Part shown: positions 16,518 through 26,453 of the stretch, one piece after another
Numbering within the stretch: the stretch's first letter is position 1
Layout: every line of letters starts with the position of its first letter
The notes under the pieces: generated by a model
Databases searched by the model: none
Told to the model about the DNA's origin: nothing
What the model saw: only the letters and a program-made list of their open reading frames with translations
Translations under genes and position numbers: made by a program
NCBI RefSeq assembly: GCF_001280565.1
Contig: NZ_LGRO01000002.1
Span: 310,001 to 374,000 of the forward strand
From: Sulfobacillus thermosulfidooxidans
Lineage (GTDB): Bacteria > Bacillota > Sulfobacillia > Sulfobacillales > Sulfobacillaceae
Direction: 5' to 3'
Length of the DNA stretch: 64,000 nt

Positions 16518-19136
16518 ATGCCGATCTCAAGATCTTCTCATGCGCCCGACTGGCAAAGTACCGTTCAAATGCTTTGGGAGATTTTGCACCAAGTCGTCCA
16601 CGAAGAAGAAAGTACTCCGGTTGTTCAAAAAGCTCAGGAATCTTACGTATTTGCTGATCGCTTACGCATCGAACAAGTTCCCTACCACCTGCGAGGAAAT
16701 ATTGATGCCCAAAGTGATTCCCATGCGTTAGAGCTTTTAGATCATACAATTCGCCTGCTTACTGAACAGATCCGGTTGCAAAACTTAACCGAAGATCTGC
16801 ATCGGATTAACTTAGTTGAAAAGGGAAGGCGATCACAAATTCGGCCTTTGCGCGGTTCCATTCGCGAATTAGCGGACGTGTTCCACCCTGAACACGCAAG
16901 CAGTTATCCCGAACGCGTCGAAGGCCGGCTCGTTCTCACCTCACATCCAACGGAAAGCACCCGGCGTACGATTCTCCAACACCTGCGCAAAATCGCAGAC
17001 TTACTCGAACAGCCAGGGTTTGATGCCTCCGATCCTCAATGGCATCATAATCTGAAAGAATTGTTGCGCGTTTTATGGCGGACACCCAATCAACGGGTAG
17101 CGCGCCCTACCGTAATGGATGAAGTAGAACTCGGTCTTTATTACATTCGCCAATCGCTGTTCCAAGCCTTACCCGCGGTTTATGATGATTTGGATGCTGC
17201 TTTAGGCCACCATACGCCGGTGTCCTGGGCCATTGATTCATGGATTGGCGGAGACCGGGATGGCCATCCCTTCGTCGACGTGGCTGTCACACAAAAAACT
17301 TTGCAGCGGCATCAAGAAGTCGCTATCCAGCTCTATTTACAGTCTCTGGATGAATTGGAACGCACATTAACAGCAGAGCCCCGTTATATTCATCATCTTG
17401 ATTTGCTAGAACGCTGGCTAATGGCCCAAGGCCGTCTCTTTTTAGACCGTGCCGAAGATTTAAGACAGCACTACCCGCAAGAACCCTTACGTCAAATGAT
17501 TGGTCTCATTGCAGAAAAACTCAAGGTGACCTTAACTCACCGCTTAGGCGGATATGTCTCAACTGAGAGTTTTCTTCAAGATGTTCGCCAATTAGCTGCC
17601 CATTGGGATCCCGATCCCCTGCGGTGGCCTCGTGAACTCCGGATTTTACTTCGTCAAATCGAGATTTTTGGATTACATCTGGCAGCTTTGGATATCCGAC
17701 AACATAGCCGGGTGCATACACAAGCCATGGCAGACATTTTGGGTGCAGAATATTGGGAGTGGTCTGATGATGAGCGAATTCAGGCTATCCACAATGCTTG
17801 GGTCAATCATCCTCCCTTTGTCCCCCAAAGTCCCGTAACCCAAGACTTAAAGGACGTTCTCGATTTAATCGCGCATTACCAACGAGTTTCTGGTCAAGAC
17901 GGTATCCGCAACTACCTGGTCAGTATGGCTCACCGGGCCAGCGATCTCTTGGCCGTGCTATTTCTTATTCACATCACAGACCCTCAGGTATCTGTCAATA
18001 TTATTCCAGTGGTTGAGACCTTAGATGACTTGCAACATGCCCGAGCGATGATGGACAAGGTCAATCATGATACCCTGTGGCAAGAGCACATTGCCCGACG
18101 GAACGGATACCAAGAAGTCATGTTAGGGTATTCGGACAGTACGAAAGATGCCGGGAGCTTAACTGCATCATGGGCGATTTTTCGCGCCCAATTGGACCTT
18201 ACGGAATGGGCTCAAGAAAAGCAATTACGGATGGGATTTTTTCACGGGCGCGGAGGCGCTCTTGGTCGAGGTGGAGGGCCTACGTCCTACGCCATTACGG
18301 GACAGCCCAGTGCCAGTGTCAAAAGCTTTTTACGCATTACCCAGCAGGGAGAAGTGTTATCCCAAAAATTTTTGTTGCCCAAAATTGCGTACCGAAGTCT
18401 TGAACTGATGATGGTATCGCATGCTCGTGCTGTGATGTTTCCCAGCCCTGATCCGGACGAGGGTACGCGAAGGGACATGGATGCTTTAGCTGAAATTGCC
18501 TTCCAACATTACCGCCAATTAATTAATCGTCCTGATTTTTGGGAGTACTTTTTGGCTGTTACCCCCATTCGCGAAATGAGCGCTCTCAACTGGGGTTCAC
18601 GCCCATCATGGCGCGAGCAATTCCGTTGGGAAGATTTACGGGCCATCCCCTGGGTCTTCTCGTGGACACAAAACCGGATGTTATTACCCGGATGGTATGG
18701 TGCAGGGCATGCTTTAGATACATTTCTCAAAAACGGCAAAACCCGTCTTTTACAGGAATGGTATCAAACCTGGCCGTTTTGGACCACGAACATGCATAAT
18801 TTGGAGCTTGCCCTGGTGAAATCCGATATGCACGTGGCCATTGCATACCATGACCTCGTACCTAGGGAGCTCACAGCTCAATTTTGGCCCCTTATCCAAG
18901 ATGACTACAACCGCTTACATGACGCCTTATTAACGATTACCGGTCATTCCCAGCTTCTGGATGACCAGCCCCGGCTTCAAGAAGTAATTCGGTGGCGAAA
19001 TCCTCATGTCGATCCGTTAAACTATCTTCAAATTGAACTGTTGGCACGCTACCGGGAAAAAAACGACGACATCCTTCTTCCTCTCATCGCTAAAACGATG
19101 GAAGGTATCGCATTAGGAATGCGCAACACCGGATGA
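16518..19136 (+). CDS. ppc: Phosphoenolpyruvate carboxylase
   Basis: An 872-residue bacterial-type PEP carboxylase that adds bicarbonate to PEP to form oxaloacetate, the main anaplerotic step. Catalytic signatures are the LTSHPTEST segment (active-site His ~138), GGDRDGHP, and the glycine-rich FFHGRGGALGRGGGP loop; QPSASVKS and the C-terminal RNTG are also typical. An ATG upstream at 16503 is immediately followed by stops, so 16518 is the start. With PPDK elsewhere in the window it gives a pyruvate-PEP-oxaloacetate route. Confidence 0.97.
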   Translation: MPISRSSHAPDWQSTVQMLWEILHQVVHEEESTPVVQKAQESYVFADRLRIEQVPYHLRGNIDAQSDSHALELLDHTIRLLTEQIRLQNLTEDLHRINLVEKGRRSQIRPLRGSIRELADVFHPEHASSYPERVEGRLVLTSHPTESTRRTILQHLRKIADLLEQPGFDASDPQWHHNLKELLRVLWRTPNQRVARPTVMDEVELGLYYIRQSLFQALPAVYDDLDAALGHHTPVSWAIDSWIGGDRDGHPFVDVAVTQKTLQRHQEVAIQLYLQSLDELERTLTAEPRYIHHLDLLERWLMAQGRLFLDRAEDLRQHYPQEPLRQMIGLIAEKLKVTLTHRLGGYVSTESFLQDVRQLAAHWDPDPLRWPRELRILLRQIEIFGLHLAALDIRQHSRVHTQAMADILGAEYWEWSDDERIQAIHNAWVNHPPFVPQSPVTQDLKDVLDLIAHYQRVSGQDGIRNYLVSMAHRASDLLAVLFLIHITDPQVSVNIIPVVETLDDLQHARAMMDKVNHDTLWQEHIARRNGYQEVMLGYSDSTKDAGSLTASWAIFRAQLDLTEWAQEKQLRMGFFHGRGGALGRGGGPTSYAITGQPSASVKSFLRITQQGEVLSQKFLLPKIAYRSLELMMVSHARAVMFPSPDPDEGTRRDMDALAEIAFQHYRQLINRPDFWEYFLAVTPIREMSALNWGSRPSWREQFRWEDLRAIPWVFSWTQNRMLLPGWYGAGHALDTFLKNGKTRLLQEWYQTWPFWTTNMHNLELALVKSDMHVAIAYHDLVPRELTAQFWPLIQDDYNRLHDALLTITGHSQLLDDQPRLQEVIRWRNPHVDPLNYLQIELLARYREKNDDILLPLIAKTMEGIALGMRNTG

Positions 19137-19144
19137 TGAAATGG

Positions 19145-19167
19145 GCGAACGGGAATACCCCGTTCGC
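19145..19167 (+). terminator. Hairpin directly after ppc
   Basis: GCGAACGGG and CCCGTTCGC pair as a 9-bp stem with a 5-base loop, starting eight bases after the ppc stop. The following sequence is not T-rich, so termination is only suggested. Confidence 0.4.
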
Positions 19168-19399
19168 GTCCTCTGGTGGTTTGTCTTTAAACGTAATCCG
19201 CAAGAAAACAATAGATTATGCAGAGGATCCTGCTCGCAAAGGCCTGGGTTCCCTGTATAGGGAAAGCAGAACGTTTTCCGCATTTTCCAAGCTATTCTTC
19301 CGTTATGGACAGATCACTTAAGCAGATTGAGCTGTTCCCCAGAAAAACCTGATATAAAAAGCATGAGCGTAATGAAGGTTATTCAAATGGGCGCCATAA

Positions 19400-19625
19400 A
19401 CCTCCTCAACAAAGGAATGCATGGGGCGATTTACATGGGGGAGTGCTCGGTACCCCGTCGTGTTCCCCTCCGGGGAACACGACGGCGTAGGAGCGGCTGA
19501 ACCCCGCCGATGTGGCTAGTGGGATAAATGGTGGCGCGTCCGGAGGAATACTCCCAGGGTCTCACGCCCCCTCGATCCAGCCAGAAAGGTGCCCCCAGAA
19601 TCTCCATCATTTAGAGCGAAGAGGT
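19400..19625. other. GC-rich palindromic intergenic segment
   Basis: This stretch between ppc and the TPR gene is clearly richer in G+C than its surroundings and has no intact gene. It includes a perfect 14-bp palindrome at 19455-19485 and several shorter inverted stretches. A remnant of a mobile element, for example an IS200/IS605-type right end, is possible; no transposase coding was recognised. Confidence 0.35.
19455..19485. repeat. Perfect 14-bp inverted repeat
   Basis: CCGTCGTGTTCCCC and GGGGAACACGACGG are separated by only TCC, so this would form a very stable hairpin in RNA or single-stranded DNA. It is not next to a gene end and has no T-run. Confidence 0.8.
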
Positions 19626-19629
19626 TTAA

Positions 19630-20118
19630 TCAAGCCCGGTCGTTAAAATGTTGGCTGTAATACCGCAAAGTTGCCCGATATGGATCTAGGTCTTTAAAAG
19701 CGGGCTCATTGACAATTAACGTCCACAATAAGCGAAAAGCACTGCCCCGGTCATCGTCATTCCATAACGTTAACGCATAGAAGAGATCAAGGGTCACATC
19801 ATGGGGAAATTCTTGCCGTGCCTGTTCTAACCATAGACGCGCGTCATAAATTTGGCCAGCAAGACGTAAATCATTGGCCAAAGCAATGATAATGCGCCGT
19901 TTCAAGACTTTAGGCGGATCATGCTCAAGGGCCTCGCGATAGAGGCGAACCGCATCTGTTATCCTATTCAGCTCATCTAAAATCATGCCCATTTCCAGTT
20001 CCAGGTATGGATTGTCAGGTTCTTGCTCCATCCATTGGGCCAGTTGTTCCCGGGCTTCTTCAAACTTGTGATGATTTTTTAAATGACGAATTAACGTCAA
20101 ATCTGGTTCCGTTGGCAT
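19630..20118 (-). CDS. Tetratricopeptide-repeat protein
   Basis: A 162-residue soluble protein made of about three to four TPR-like helical pairs (FEEAREQLAQWMEQEPDNPYLELEMGMILDELNRITDAVRLYREALEHDP is the best-formed). TPR proteins are scaffolds for protein contacts; no partner can be inferred. It is transcribed alone, divergently from the DsrE-like gene. Confidence 0.75.
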   Translation of the reverse strand: MPTEPDLTLIRHLKNHHKFEEAREQLAQWMEQEPDNPYLELEMGMILDELNRITDAVRLYREALEHDPPKVLKRRIIIALANDLRLAGQIYDARLWLEQARQEFPHDVTLDLFYALTLWNDDDRGSAFRLLWTLIVNEPAFKDLDPYRATLRYYSQHFNDRA

Positions 20119-20214
20119 TAGGCGTCCTCATTTCACCATTTGTGGTAAATTCTATGATCTTCACTATATCATGGTTCGCAATTCGATGTAGCCTCTGGCG
20201 AACTTCGGCCTGGA

Positions 20215-20243
20215 TTGGTCGAAGATGGTTCTCGTGGTATGCT
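20215..20243 (+). promoter_or_regulatory. Predicted promoter of DsrE-like gene
   Basis: TTGGTC (20215-20220), a 17-base spacer, then TATGCT (20238-20243) preceded by TGG as an extended -10. It would give a leader of about 120 bases containing the short open frame at 20330. Confidence 0.4.
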
Positions 20244-20329
20244 GGATAGCATGGGGTTCAGTTTGCAGCGCCAGGATGGCCGGCAGTACACCCAATGATG
20301 GGCTATGGCTAAAGAAAGGAGGGAGCGGC

Positions 20330-20377
20330 ATGGGGACTCCGCCGTTGAGGAGGCGTCTCCACGCCGCTGAGATATGA
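20330..20377 (+). CDS. Possible 15-residue leader peptide
   Basis: A short frame starting at ATG 20330, preceded by AGGAGGG at 6-base spacing, encodes MGTPPLRRRLHAAEI and stops in TGA at 20375. The stop overlaps the ATG (20374) of the DsrE-like gene in the ATGA arrangement. The downstream gene has no well-placed ribosome-binding site of its own, so translational coupling is likely. The leader RNA can fold with GGCGT/ACGCC and other stems around its GAGGAGG. Confidence 0.45.
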   Translation: MGTPPLRRRLHAAEI

Positions 20378-20724
20378 TGGATTTCGATTCAGGAGTGGTT
20401 TTTCACGTCAATGACGCCTCTTCCCAAAAGCAGCGTGCCGCTTTAAAAAATATTTCCAATTTGCTAGCCGAAATGCCTGAAATTCCGGTGGAATTGGTTG
20501 TACAAGGTGACGCCATCAATTTGGTTGTTTCGAACGAGACGGCACTCGCACAAGAACTCGCTGCATTGCAACAACAAGGCGTTGTGATTGCCGTGTGTCA
20601 CAATACTATGAAAGCTAAAGGCGTCACAGAAGCTGACTTATTGCCGGGAATGACAATCGTGCCTTCGGCCGTCGGCGAATTGGTGCGCCGGCAACGCCAA
20701 GGATTAGCGTATATTAAACCCTAA
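20374..20724 (+). CDS. DsrE/F-like family protein
   Basis: A 116-residue protein of the DsrE-like alpha/beta fold (FHVNDAS..., VELVVQGDAINLVV, GVVIAVCHNTMKAKGV, IVPSAVGELVRRQRQGLAYIKP). A single cysteine at the conserved position in VCHNTM matches the family's reactive cysteine, and relatives work in sulfur relay or sulfur trafficking. The sulfur-oxidising context suggests such a role, but it is not proven. Its start overlaps the stop of a possible leader peptide, and a strong terminator follows. Confidence 0.75.
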   Translation: MMDFDSGVVFHVNDASSQKQRAALKNISNLLAEMPEIPVELVVQGDAINLVVSNETALAQELAALQQQGVVIAVCHNTMKAKGVTEADLLPGMTIVPSAVGELVRRQRQGLAYIKP

Positions 20725-20759
20725 GCCCAAATACTTAAAACTCTCGAAAACTTAGTAAA

Positions 20760-20796
20760 CCCCTTGGAGACCTTTCGGTTCCTCTCCAGGGGTTTT
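20760..20796 (+). terminator. Rho-independent terminator after DsrE-like gene
   Basis: CCCC-TT-GGAGA pairs with TCTCC-A-GGGG around a 12-base loop and is followed by TTTT. Confidence 0.75.
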
Positions 20797-20943
20797 CGAA
20801 TCTTAAGGTAAAAATCACCCGATTGGGTCTTCTCATCACACCATCTGCATAGGATATAGCAAAGGTTTCACGTAACCGAGATGGATCGATTCCTATCAAT
20901 CCCAGCAATCCTGCCACTTTTATCAATGAAGGAGGACAAGGTT

Positions 20944-21207
20944 ATGACGTGGAAAGAAGCGCTCCAAGAAGCGGTAGAAGAACGCGATCTCGCCGAACAT
21001 GCATTTATCCATGCCTCCACTGAATATTGTGATTATCACATCTACCGGCTTCAAGCCGCCGAAGAAAAAGTGCGCTTGGTTATACGTCAAGCTCGCGCTG
21101 CCATGGGTTATGGGACCAAGAAGCTTAGTGCGCCTTTGGTACCGCAACTCCATGCACACTCAGAAACTCATTTTACCGGTTACGACCGGTTGACCGAAGA
21201 CGAATAA
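20944..21207 (+). CDS. DUF2508/YaaL-like small protein
   Basis: An 87-residue acidic helical protein resembling DUF2508 (YaaL), with the pattern W..AL..A..ER..AE..F..AS.EYCDYHIYRLQAAEEKVRLVIRQAR. The start ATG 20944 has AAGGAGG at 8-base spacing; an in-frame ATG at 20881 is less likely. Its 3' end overlaps the asnB 3' end by 28 bases on the other strand. Function unknown across the family. Confidence 0.65.
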   Translation: MTWKEALQEAVEERDLAEHAFIHASTEYCDYHIYRLQAAEEKVRLVIRQARAAMGYGTKKLSAPLVPQLHAHSETHFTGYDRLTEDE

Positions 21208-23078
21208 CCGCGGCGCTGGGCAGCCCGAACTTTAGCCTGCATTTCTTCCGCCCACAGTTCCAGCATGAGTAACGAATAGATTTGTCGAGCCGTGGTACCG
21301 TGGCCAGGCCCCATATCCGCCAACAATCGGTGAACCTCGGCAATATTTAGCCATTCTTGTGTCAAAGCCGAATCGCTTGTTAGAGTATCCCAGGCTATAT
21401 CATGCAACGGCCCAGCTAAAAGATCTGTAAGCGGTGTCGGAAAGCCTTGTTTCGGCCTGCGCACAATTTCAGGTGGCAAAACCCGTTTCGCTACTTCCCG
21501 TAATACCCTCTTGTCTTCTTTCCCAGATCGGCGAAGAGCTAAGGGTAAACGCAGAGCTAAGTCGACCACTTCATGATCACAAAACGGCACCCGAATTTCC
21601 AGATTATAGTGCATGCCAATACGGTCCGCTTTAAGCAGCACATCATCAGGCAAAAACCATTGCACATCAAACCCTTGCATGGCCTGGAGTTCGGGAAGAT
21701 TGGCATGAGTCATCCAATATTCGGCAACAGCCCCTGGTCTATCGGGTTGAACCCACTCGGGCTTCAAAATACGCTGTTGTTCTTCCGGGTTAAAGGTGAA
21801 CCCGACGCCACGGTACCGTTCGCTAATAGGGATGGCCGCACGTCGAAAAGCATTAGAGCCTGGCCAATTTTGCTGGATCCATAGGTTTCTAGCCCATGCC
21901 GGCACTTTTCGCAGCCAGGAGAGGCTGTGAACCTCGCCATATCCCGCATACCCGGCGAAAATTTCATCTGCGCCTTCACCCGAGATCATCACCGTTTCTT
22001 GCTCGGCAGCAGCTTTGGCCACCCCGTCAAGCGGCAAGACGGTCGGATCGGCCATCGGCTCATCTAACACGTATGCTAGTTCCCGGACACGCTCAGGAGT
22101 AATGGCTAAATCCACATCAACTCGGTGCAGCGCAATGCCGTAGGTTTTGGCGACTTTCTCAGCCCAGGCAAATTCGTCGTACCCTGGGTATTTCGCGGGA
22201 AATGTGGCCGACCATGCCTCCAACGGTCGTTCTAGTGTCCCAGCAGCAATGGCTGTCAATACACTCGAATCTAATCCTCCAGACAAAAACACTCCTAATG
22301 GCACATCCGAAGCTAAATGGCCGCGCACGACGTCGACCAATAAGCCGTGTAGGCGATCGGCCCAATAAGTCATTTGCATTGTGGAATCGGGCTCGGTGAT
22401 CGATGGCTGCCAATATAACCAGCGTTGCCGGCGGCCATCAGCATGAATCACCATGACTTCACCTGGTCGTAATTTCGTCACGTTTTTCACAAGCGTGTGA
22501 GGTGCAGGAACAAAGCGGTGTGCGAGATAACTGGACAGCATCTTCGGATCAACATCAAAGCGAAAGCCCTTTAAATTCATAAAGGACTTCAATTCCGAAG
22601 AAAAAGCCAACATCTCGCCATTTTCGTACAGGTATAAAGGCTTTTGACCGACGCGGTCCCGGGCAAGAATGAGCCGGTGAGTTTTCCTATCCCAAAGGGC
22701 AATAGCATACATGCCCGAAAGGCGGTCCAAAAAGTTCATGCCAAATTCTTCATATAAGTGGACTAGCACTTCTCCATCCGCCTGACTATTCAGGTGATGA
22801 CCCATGGACTCAACTAATATTTTCAAATCGGGATAATTGTAAAGTTCCCCATTATAGACTGCTACAACTTTGCCGTCTTCTGAATAATAGGGCTGTTTGC
22901 CATGGAGAACATCGATTACAGCCAACCGACGCATGCCAAAACCCATATTGCGATCGGTAAAGCGTCCCTCATCATCAGGACCGCGGTGGATCATCGCATT
23001 TAACATGCCTGTCAAGTCGCTGGCTTGTACCGGACGTTCTCGATGCCATATCCCTGCTATTCCGCAGATTGCAACCAC
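21180..23078 (-). CDS. asnB: Asparagine synthase (glutamine-hydrolysing)
   Basis: About 630 residues with an N-terminal class II glutamine amidotransferase domain (CGIAGIW, NGELYNY, SGMYAIALWD) and a C-terminal synthetase domain with the PP-loop LSGGLDSS. It makes asparagine from aspartate, glutamine and ATP, or acts in glycan/peptide modification as some paralogues do. The catalytic cysteine must be the N-terminal residue after Met removal. The GTG at 23078 would place it fifth. Only an ATC codon (23067-23069), with AGGTGG five bases before it, puts the cysteine at position 2, so the true start is unusual or the sequence has an error. Confidence 0.9.
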   Translation of the reverse strand: MVAICGIAGIWHRERPVQASDLTGMLNAMIHRGPDDEGRFTDRNMGFGMRRLAVIDVLHGKQPYYSEDGKVVAVYNGELYNYPDLKILVESMGHHLNSQADGEVLVHLYEEFGMNFLDRLSGMYAIALWDRKTHRLILARDRVGQKPLYLYENGEMLAFSSELKSFMNLKGFRFDVDPKMLSSYLAHRFVPAPHTLVKNVTKLRPGEVMVIHADGRRQRWLYWQPSITEPDSTMQMTYWADRLHGLLVDVVRGHLASDVPLGVFLSGGLDSSVLTAIAAGTLERPLEAWSATFPAKYPGYDEFAWAEKVAKTYGIALHRVDVDLAITPERVRELAYVLDEPMADPTVLPLDGVAKAAAEQETVMISGEGADEIFAGYAGYGEVHSLSWLRKVPAWARNLWIQQNWPGSNAFRRAAIPISERYRGVGFTFNPEEQQRILKPEWVQPDRPGAVAEYWMTHANLPELQAMQGFDVQWFLPDDVLLKADRIGMHYNLEIRVPFCDHEVVDLALRLPLALRRSGKEDKRVLREVAKRVLPPEIVRRPKQGFPTPLTDLLAGPLHDIAWDTLTSDSALTQEWLNIAEVHRLLADMGPGHGTTARQIYSLLMLELWAEEMQAKVRAAQRRGYSSSVNRS

Positions 23079-23098
23079 CTCATTTCAAAGTTGCGTCG

Positions 23099-23104
23099 AT
23101 TATA
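23099..23104 (-). promoter_or_regulatory. -10 element upstream of asnB
   Basis: A consensus TATAAT lies on the minus strand about 20-30 bases before the asnB start; the -35 region is poorly conserved. It implies a very short leader. Confidence 0.45.
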
Positions 23105-23300
23105 CGTCACCGACACCAAAAGCCGGTGAATCTATTGTGAGAGATTCTCATCTACTCCCATGACCGGTCGTTTAAATCAATACTTCCCTATGATACTCAA
23201 CTTCCGGAGGATTGGAAAGTTGACACGGTTCGCATTATCTGCTACAAATCGTCAGCATTTGACATCGGTGTTCACGTTCGAGACGAACACGGCATATAAG

Positions 23301-23325
23301 AAAAGACCGCCTGAGGCGGTCTTTT
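23301..23325 (-). terminator. Terminator of the dnaG-rpoD operon
   Basis: GACCGCC-TGA-GGCGGTC, a perfect 7-bp stem with a 3-base loop, is flanked by AAAA and TTTT, so it can work in both directions. It lies six bases past the rpoD stop. Confidence 0.85.
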
Positions 23326-23330
23326 GGGAG

Positions 23331-24440
23331 TTAATCCAAGTAGTCTTTGAGTTTTTTGCTCCGGGTAGGATGACGCAATTTCCTCAAGGCTTTGGCTTCG
23401 ATTTGACGGATTCGTTCGCGCGTCACCCCGAAAACCTGACCCACTTCTTCCAATGTACGGGCGCGGCCATCATTGAGACCAAAACGTAAACGCAAAACCT
23501 TTTCCTCACGGTTGGTCAACGTGTCTAAAACCTCTTCCAACTGTTCTTTTAACAGTTGGTAGCCTGCAGCCTCCGCGGGGGCAGGAGCATCCTCATCCTC
23601 GATGAAGTCGCCCAAATGAGAATCCTCTTCTTCTCCGATAGGAGTTTCAAGTGACACGGGCTCTTGCGCTACTTTCAAAATTTCCCGCACCCGCTCTTCC
23701 GTGATGCCCATCTCTTTGGCAATTTCTTCTGGTGTCGGATCACGGCCTAATTCCTGTAACAATTGGCGTTGGACACGAATCAGTTTATTTATCGTTTCCA
23801 CCATATGCACGGGAATCCGGATAGTCCGTGCCTGATCAGCAATGGCCCGGGTAATGGCTTGCCGTATCCACCATGTCGCATACGTGCTGAACTTATATCC
23901 CTTGCGGTAATCAAATTTCTCGACCGCTTTAATGAGTCCTAGATTCCCTTCTTGAATCAAATCTAGGAACAGCATCCCACGACCGACATACCGTTTGGCG
24001 ATAGAGACAACGAGCCGTAAGTTGGCTTCAGCCAATTTACGTTTGGCTTCCTCATCTCCCTGTTCAATACGTTTCGCTAATTCCACTTCTTCTTCGGCTG
24101 TTAATAAGGGAACACGGCCAATTTCCTTCAAATACATCCTGACCGGATCATCAATGGCCACCCCATCCGGTACACTTAAATCCCGACCAATATCTTCTGC
24201 TTCTTCAACATCGACTTCATCCGGCTCTGGCTCTTGTTCATCCGCTACCTGTTCTCCAACCAACTCAATTCCTAACTCGCCAAACATCTCATATATGCTG
24301 TCAATCTGGTCGGGAGGAAGGTCAACAGACTGCAGAGTGTCCACAATTTCACCATAAGACAACTTACCCCGCTCTTGACCACGGCGAATCAGGGATTTGA
24401 CCTCATCAATTTGTCCCACAGATTTCTTTCCCTGAGCCAT
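23331..24440 (-). CDS. rpoD: RNA polymerase primary sigma factor (sigma A)
   Basis: A 369-residue sigma-70 group 1 factor. Region 1.2 ([29 protein letters not shown]), region 2 ([58 protein letters not shown]), region 3 and region 4 ([30 protein letters not shown]) are complete. Length fits the short Firmicutes form. GGAGGGATAAC precedes the ATG, which follows the dnaG stop by one base, the usual dnaG-rpoD arrangement. Confidence 0.98.
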   Translation of the reverse strand: MAQGKKSVGQIDEVKSLIRRGQERGKLSYGEIVDTLQSVDLPPDQIDSIYEMFGELGIELVGEQVADEQEPEPDEVDVEEAEDIGRDLSVPDGVAIDDPVRMYLKEIGRVPLLTAEEEVELAKRIEQGDEEAKRKLAEANLRLVVSIAKRYVGRGMLFLDLIQEGNLGLIKAVEKFDYRKGYKFSTYATWWIRQAITRAIADQARTIRIPVHMVETINKLIRVQRQLLQELGRDPTPEEIAKEMGITEERVREILKVAQEPVSLETPIGEEEDSHLGDFIEDEDAPAPAEAAGYQLLKEQLEEVLDTLTNREEKVLRLRFGLNDGRARTLEEVGQVFGVTRERIRQIEAKALRKLRHPTRSKKLKDYLD

Positions 24441-24441
24441 G

Positions 24442-26232
24442 TTATCCCTCCTTTCCTATGCGAACAGCATCCCATGGCGCAGATGTTCTCGTCATCTGAT
24501 CCTGAGCCAAGCGGCTCTGCAACGCCTGAATTTCCCGTATCAATTCAGGCGAATCCTCGCCTTGTTTCAGCCGCGCTATGAGTGATTGCCACCGAGCATT
24601 ATCCCGTTGCCGCACAATGGCCTGCATGACATCTTCAAACACACGCGGCCCTCCATCCGGACCATCATACGCAAGTGCCTCCAACACGAGGCGACGGACC
24701 TGCGTTTGCATCCCGTCAATCTGACTGGTTAACTCTGATAGAGATTTACCCTGTTCCAGGTTATCTAAAACCCCAGTCAGATCATGTTCCAAAATCCATT
24801 CTGGCAAGGTTTCCCGTACCTTTCCCACATATTCTGGATGCCGAACTAATAAGGCCAGTAAATAGACATCATACGATGGTCTTTTGACCTTTGAAACGAT
24901 TCTCTCCATATTATGCCTATTTTTCGGCGATATATGCCCATTTCCTTGCTTCAACCCAAAACTCTGTGCTAAAATACTTTGATCAACTTGCAGTTTTCTC
25001 GCCATCAATTCGAGATAGCCTGCTTTCTCAATGGGGTTGCTCAAAGCATTCCAAAAAGGCTTCAGCACTTCCACCAACTCAGCCTTTCCTCGGGCAGACT
25101 GTCTAGGAGAGTCGGCCAAACGTTCTTCCAATATCGCCTCAAAATAGGGTATGCGACGTTCCACACTTTCGGCTAGAGCTGACAAACCCTTTTCCCTCAA
25201 AAATTCATCCGGATCTTTACCACTATTCAACGTGACACGATTTACCTGGACGCCTTCTTCGGAAAGAATCATAAATGCCCGTCGCATAGCTTCTTCTCCG
25301 GCTTGATCCCGGTCATACAGCAAGTCCACTTCCTTGCTATAACGGGCTAATGCCCGCGCATGCTCTTTACTCAATGCCGTTCCCAAACTTGCCACAGCTT
25401 GTCCTAATCCAGCCTCGTGACATGCTATGACATCGAAATACCCCTCAACCAATAAGGGCCGCCGACCTTGACGCCAAAATTTCCGTGCCAAATGTTCTCC
25501 ATAGAGTACCGTACTTTTATGAAATAACGGCGTGTCAGGTGAATTAAGATATTTCGGTTCTTGCTCCGGCTCAATTGAACGGCCTCCAAATGCAATAAGT
25601 TGACCCCGGTGATTCCAAATAGGAAACATGATACGATGACGCCATCGATCATAAATGCCCTGACCTTCCTGTCGGGAGACGGCAACCCCCGCTTCGAGCA
25701 TTTCAGCATCGGTAATACCATGTTTCGATAAGAACTGTGTAAGAGCGTTCCATGACTTGGGAGCATAGCCCAATTCAAATCGTTTTCGCGCTGCTTCACT
25801 GACTTGACGAGATGCCAAATATCCTAAAAAAATCTCAACATATTGGTTAGCGCTGATTTGAAAAAATTCCTGAGTCCACTCCATCACGGCCTGTAGTCGA
25901 CTAAAGTGACGTGTCACTTCCGTGTTCTCAGACTTTTGAGGTCGGGGTATACCCACTTCGGTAGCAAGCATGTCCACCGCCTCATTAAAACTTAAGCCAT
26001 CATGCTCCATCAAAAACGTGTAGACAGTGCCTCCCGTGTGACAGCCGAAACAATAAAATAATTGCTGCTGGGGATCCACACTAAACGACGGCGTTTTTTC
26101 CTGATGAAACGGACACAATCCCCAAAAATTTTTGCCTTTCTGCTTTAGACTGACATAACGTCCTATGACGTCAACAATATCAGCAGCTTCTCTCACTGCG
26201 TTGACCCAGGCCTCGTATGTGGAATCAAGCAT
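24442..26232 (-). CDS. dnaG: DNA primase
   Basis: A 596-residue primase that makes RNA primers for DNA replication. It has an N-terminal CHC2 zinc finger ([10 protein letters not shown] .. CFGCHTGG), a catalytic TOPRIM domain ([28 protein letters not shown]) and a C-terminal helicase-binding part. A GGAG lies nine bases before the ATG. It is cotranscribed with rpoD. Confidence 0.97.
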   Translation of the reverse strand: MLDSTYEAWVNAVREAADIVDVIGRYVSLKQKGKNFWGLCPFHQEKTPSFSVDPQQQLFYCFGCHTGGTVYTFLMEHDGLSFNEAVDMLATEVGIPRPQKSENTEVTRHFSRLQAVMEWTQEFFQISANQYVEIFLGYLASRQVSEAARKRFELGYAPKSWNALTQFLSKHGITDAEMLEAGVAVSRQEGQGIYDRWRHRIMFPIWNHRGQLIAFGGRSIEPEQEPKYLNSPDTPLFHKSTVLYGEHLARKFWRQGRRPLLVEGYFDVIACHEAGLGQAVASLGTALSKEHARALARYSKEVDLLYDRDQAGEEAMRRAFMILSEEGVQVNRVTLNSGKDPDEFLREKGLSALAESVERRIPYFEAILEERLADSPRQSARGKAELVEVLKPFWNALSNPIEKAGYLELMARKLQVDQSILAQSFGLKQGNGHISPKNRHNMERIVSKVKRPSYDVYLLALLVRHPEYVGKVRETLPEWILEHDLTGVLDNLEQGKSLSELTSQIDGMQTQVRRLVLEALAYDGPDGGPRVFEDVMQAIVRQRDNARWQSLIARLKQGEDSPELIREIQALQSRLAQDQMTRTSAPWDAVRIGKEG

Positions 26233-26391
26233 CAGGAATCACTCCAGTCCATGAGGAAAAATTCGCCGCCAATGCAAATATTCCTGCTTATTTTTTCGCA
26301 ATGACGAGAAATGAAGAAAAAAAATCCCCAGCCACACGGACGGGTTCGTAAATGATCATTATTCACAATCATTATATTTACCATTATTATA

Positions 26392-26424
26392 GCACAGGAT
26401 GCAAGAGTTTCTTGCATCCTGTGC
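26392..26424 (-). terminator. Strong hairpin terminator after ppdK
   Basis: GCACAGGATGCAAGA and TCTTGCATCCTGTGC form a perfect 15-bp stem with a 3-base loop, 30 bases past the ppdK stop. On the minus strand it is followed by TATAATAAT, a weak U-tract. It separates the ppdK unit from dnaG. Confidence 0.75.
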
Positions 26425-26453
26425 TTATTGTCTACCTTCGTCTTAACACCCGA

